Assembly (NCBI GenBank): GCA_013398015.1
Contig: VZRR01003269.1
Location: 62,227 to 126,226, forward strand
From: Oreocharis arfaki
Lineage: Eukaryota; Chordata; Aves; Passeriformes; Paramythiidae
Length of the DNA: 64,000 bases
Direction of reading: 5' to 3'
Part shown: in pieces, positions 61,001-64,000 of the stretch
Layout of the letters: every line of letters starts with the position of its first letter
How positions within the stretch are numbered: the first letter of the stretch is position 1
Translations under genes and position numbers: made by a program
The notes under the pieces: model-generated
What the model was told of the DNA's origin: nothing
What the model saw: only the letters and a program-made list of their open reading frames with translations
The model's database searches: none

Positions 61001-64000
61001 TTCCTGTTCTTTTCTGATCTGTATTGCTGTTGTCTTTTTTCTAGGACATTTTGCTGGAAGGTGTCCCACTTCTCTTCTGAATAATCTGATAGAAGTTAGA
61101 AAAAGTGGTTTTTCATTGTTACATTTTTGTGTAGCAGTTCCAGCTTGTGTGCAATAGAGCACTTGTGTATCAAAAATAGACAGGCAGGAATATGAGCAAT
61201 AAGTAGCAATGCTCATGAATGCTATGTGTTTTTCTACCATGGGAATTCTCTATCTCATAATTATTTTTCCTTCTTCAATGTCAATCAGTTTAATGTGGTA
61301 ACAGGAATTTATGATGGTGCTGCCAAACCGTATGTGTCTCAATCTCCACGGATTCCTAGCATGACTTTTTCTTGTGCACTGAACAGTGACAGATGTGTGA
61401 CACTGAAAACATTCAAACCTCTTCCACTTTTCTGTATCTTTGGGCCAGGATCAACTAAAAAAAAAAAAAGGGGGCTACCAATAACAGTACATTAACCTGT
61501 CCTTTCTTGGTCCTGCAAAGATTCCTGTGTGTCCCAGAGCTCAGATGCAAACATCTGTATTGCTTGCATCTGAACTTGCCTGGACTGAGCACAGAGGTAA
61601 GGAAAAACATGGGAGTAAATCATGCAGGCCCAGGACCTTGAACCCAAGCAGAACACAAGGATACAACTGCAGCACAGTCTAATTTGGGCAGTGCTCTTGA
61701 GTATAGGATGCTTTACAGGAATTATGACACATCCATGGTGCTCCTTATAGTTCCAAGTTATCTGGAGGCATTTCTGTAGTGACAAATACTTTTCCTAATC
61801 TTCTTCCAGCCTGGGTTCTAATGATTGGGATCTGAGATTGAGCATGAGGTTTTGAACAGACGTAGCACTTACTCTGCAGATTGCTAGACCTGTGATACTG
61901 ATAGATGTTATTATTTTGGCTGTGCTGCACTGTCAGCACTTCCCATACCACAGATTTTTGTATTGTGACCAAGATGTGCAGTGCCAGCTGAAACTCTTGG
62001 CAGCTGAATGGGACACATTTGTGATTTTTGGCACTTGTTCATGATGATTTGGGGCTGGGTTTGAGCATTCCAGCTGACCTTCTCAGTAAAACATTCAGCT
62101 GGGACATGATTTGCAATTTTAGACTTTACATTCAACATTTTTTCTTTTTTTAAATGAAGTAGTGACTACTCAGAAAGCTCAGAGCTGGTGTCTGAAGTTA
62201 TCTAGGGTGTCTAGAAGAGAGCACTGAATGTGATGACTTGCAGGATTTGTGACAAGGACTGTGCTTGAGTAACCTTGTCAGCCACAGAGTGCATTATTTA
62301 TTTTTGCATACCTTCTTGGGTTATGTCTTAGCATATATACTGTATTCATATAGCAACTTCTCCCAGAAAAAAGTTTGGTAGAGCAAACCTTAGTTCTGGA
62401 ATAATCATTCAAGCTTCAATTGTGTTTTCTGTTTATACATCTGCTGCAGATGTTCTATTTGAAAACGCCCAAAGCATTTTCTTAGCAACATTCATGATGC
62501 TGTCCTTTCAGACCTTTGCTGATGTTCGTTATCTTAATTGATAGTGCTGCATCAGGGCGTAAGCTACATTTTATGGTTGGATGGAAGATTTTTATCTGGG
62601 CATTTATCATTGCACACAAATCTTCTCTCTCTGTAATCAGTGAAGTGAATGTAGCTTTTACAGGCACTGCTTTGTGTTAGCACCTCAGCTCCTTTATAGC
62701 ATTTCAAATAACAGCTGTCCCAATTCTGCTCTATTTTGGGCCAGTGGAGGGTCCTGATAAATTAATTGGAAGCTGGTCTGAGACCAAAAAGAAGTATAAG
62801 AATTAGGGTTTTTTTGAACTCTGTCCATCTAACTCTTCCCTCAGCCATGGCAGTATCTAGGCTTTAGCATGGGTTTATTTTTGAAAAAAAAAGCCAAACC
62901 AACAGATATAGAGTGTGTTTTATCATGTAATCATTTTAGAGGATCCTAGCACTGAGGAGGAGGGTACATTGTTTTGAGGATTAGTCAGAGGATGAATGTT
63001 AAGCTAATGGAAAACTAGAATGAATATTGGGAGAAAAAAATAATCTTGCTACTGCAGTCCAGTGGGACAGGGAGGAAATGGAAGGACTATTGATTGGCTT
63101 ATTTTAAAAGGGCTAAGAGATGTATTACATCAATAACAGTCTTTCCTTGGTTAAATCACCCAGACATTATTTGTGTACTCAGACTGAAGTAATATGTAAA
63201 TATAGCGTTCATTCCACCTGTGTTAGGACCCAACACAACTGTCCACCCACTTTTGGAAAAGTACTGAAATTTGAATGCATACTTAGAACAAAACATCTGT
63301 GTAGAAGTTATGTTGAAGTGGGGTCTAAATATTTAGGTGATCCGTGAGCAATTGTAAGTGTTGTCTTGCAGAGCATCCTTTCACGTGGGTGCTTTGCATT
63401 GCCAAGTGCCAGCTCTGCTCGCTGGGGCTTTGCAGTATTTCTGTGCTGCTCTCCTGTCTGTGTGGATTGGAGTGTCAGGACTCAGGTATTTCATGTCCAG
63501 CCATAGGTTCACCTCACACAAATGAGATCTGCCATGCTCAGATATTGTCCTTGACTGCAGAATAGACACTGAAGTGGTAACACTTGGGCAGGCTGAAAAC
63601 AATCAAACACAAAAGTACTTGGCTCGCATGTTGCTGGGCTTTATAGTCTATAATGCAGTATTTATTTAAACAAGGCTTTATTTCCTTATGTTATTTTGAA
63701 AAGCTGTAGAAGTTGAGTTAAAACTGTCCAATTTTCTTTGTGATATCGTCTTCAGAGAAAGCTTGTTATAATTTCATTCTGAAAGATCACCAGTGGGTCT
63801 CCGCTGCATTGCACTGAAGTTGTTTTTACATTGTAATCTTACATAATAATGGGATTGTAATGACTTTGCTAATAGACATCCAGGATGCAAACTGTCTGTT
63901 TCTCAAATTTACAATATTTTTTGTAGAAGGAGCAGCATAATGGAATCATCAAGGGGGTTTTGAAAAGTTCCTTCCCTGTTTTTCTCTGTCTGTGTACTTG
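58067..64000. other. Intergenic DNA, no gene recognised
   Basis: This is AT-rich unique sequence with GC-richer patches at about 58900-59280 and 60300-60550 and an A13 run (61457-61469). No exon, repeat family or RNA gene was recognised. In mammals ADAMTS7 lies on this side of CHRNB4, but no ADAMTS-like motif was seen up to the window end. Confidence 0.55.

Noticed and set aside
23001..64000. Search for ADAMTS7 or another neighbouring gene
   Set aside because: No zinc-protease, thrombospondin-repeat or other recognisable exon was found on either strand. Short exons could still be missed by eye.
1..64000. CRISPR arrays, phage, insertion sequences, tRNA or rRNA genes
   Set aside because: No regularly spaced repeat-spacer structure, inverted-repeat transposon, cloverleaf or rRNA segment was seen. 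The DNA is clearly vertebrate.

Overview
This window is vertebrate nuclear DNA, most likely from a bird. The evidence is intron-containing genes with GT-AG splice sites, CR1 retrotransposon 3' ends carrying the typical ATTCTATG-type tail, very low repeat content and compact introns (one is only 67 bp). I could not fix the species. I saw nothing prokaryotic: no operons, CRISPR or phage.

The left third (1-22,760) holds two genes of the conserved neuronal nicotinic acetylcholine receptor cluster, both on the minus strand. CHRNA3 (alpha-3) is partial: coding exons 1-4 and the first 280 bases of exon 5 are present, and the gene runs off the left edge just before its alpha-defining Cys-Cys pair. 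CHRNB4 (beta-4) is complete: six coding exons give a 486-residue precursor with signal peptide, Cys-loop ligand-binding domain, M1-M4 and the large M3-M4 loop. About 5.5 kb separates the CHRNA3 start codon from the CHRNB4 stop codon, and that interval must hold the CHRNB4 3' UTR and the CHRNA3 promoter. In other vertebrates the cluster is CHRNA5-CHRNA3-CHRNB4, so CHRNA5 probably lies beyond the left edge. The two products co-assemble into the alpha3-beta4 pentamer, the main ganglionic nicotinic receptor, so close linkage in one orientation fits coordinated expression.

The right two-thirds (about 23,000-64,000) contains no exon I can recognise. It is moderately AT-rich, non-repetitive DNA with one clear CR1 fragment (24,020-24,376), several short tandem duplications, a strong G-quadruplex motif (52,756-52,780) and an 18-bp palindrome fused to a 10-bp tandem repeat (58,041-58,066). 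In mammals ADAMTS7 follows CHRNB4, but no ADAMTS-like exon was found. Many short open frames exist here, but none shows a recognisable domain.

I did not find an undescribed biological system. The most useful oddities are the CpG-rich block with a mini-intron inside CHRNA3, an unresolved base in a 23-bp tandem repeat, the cysteine cluster in the CHRNB4 loop and the structured repeats in the gene desert.
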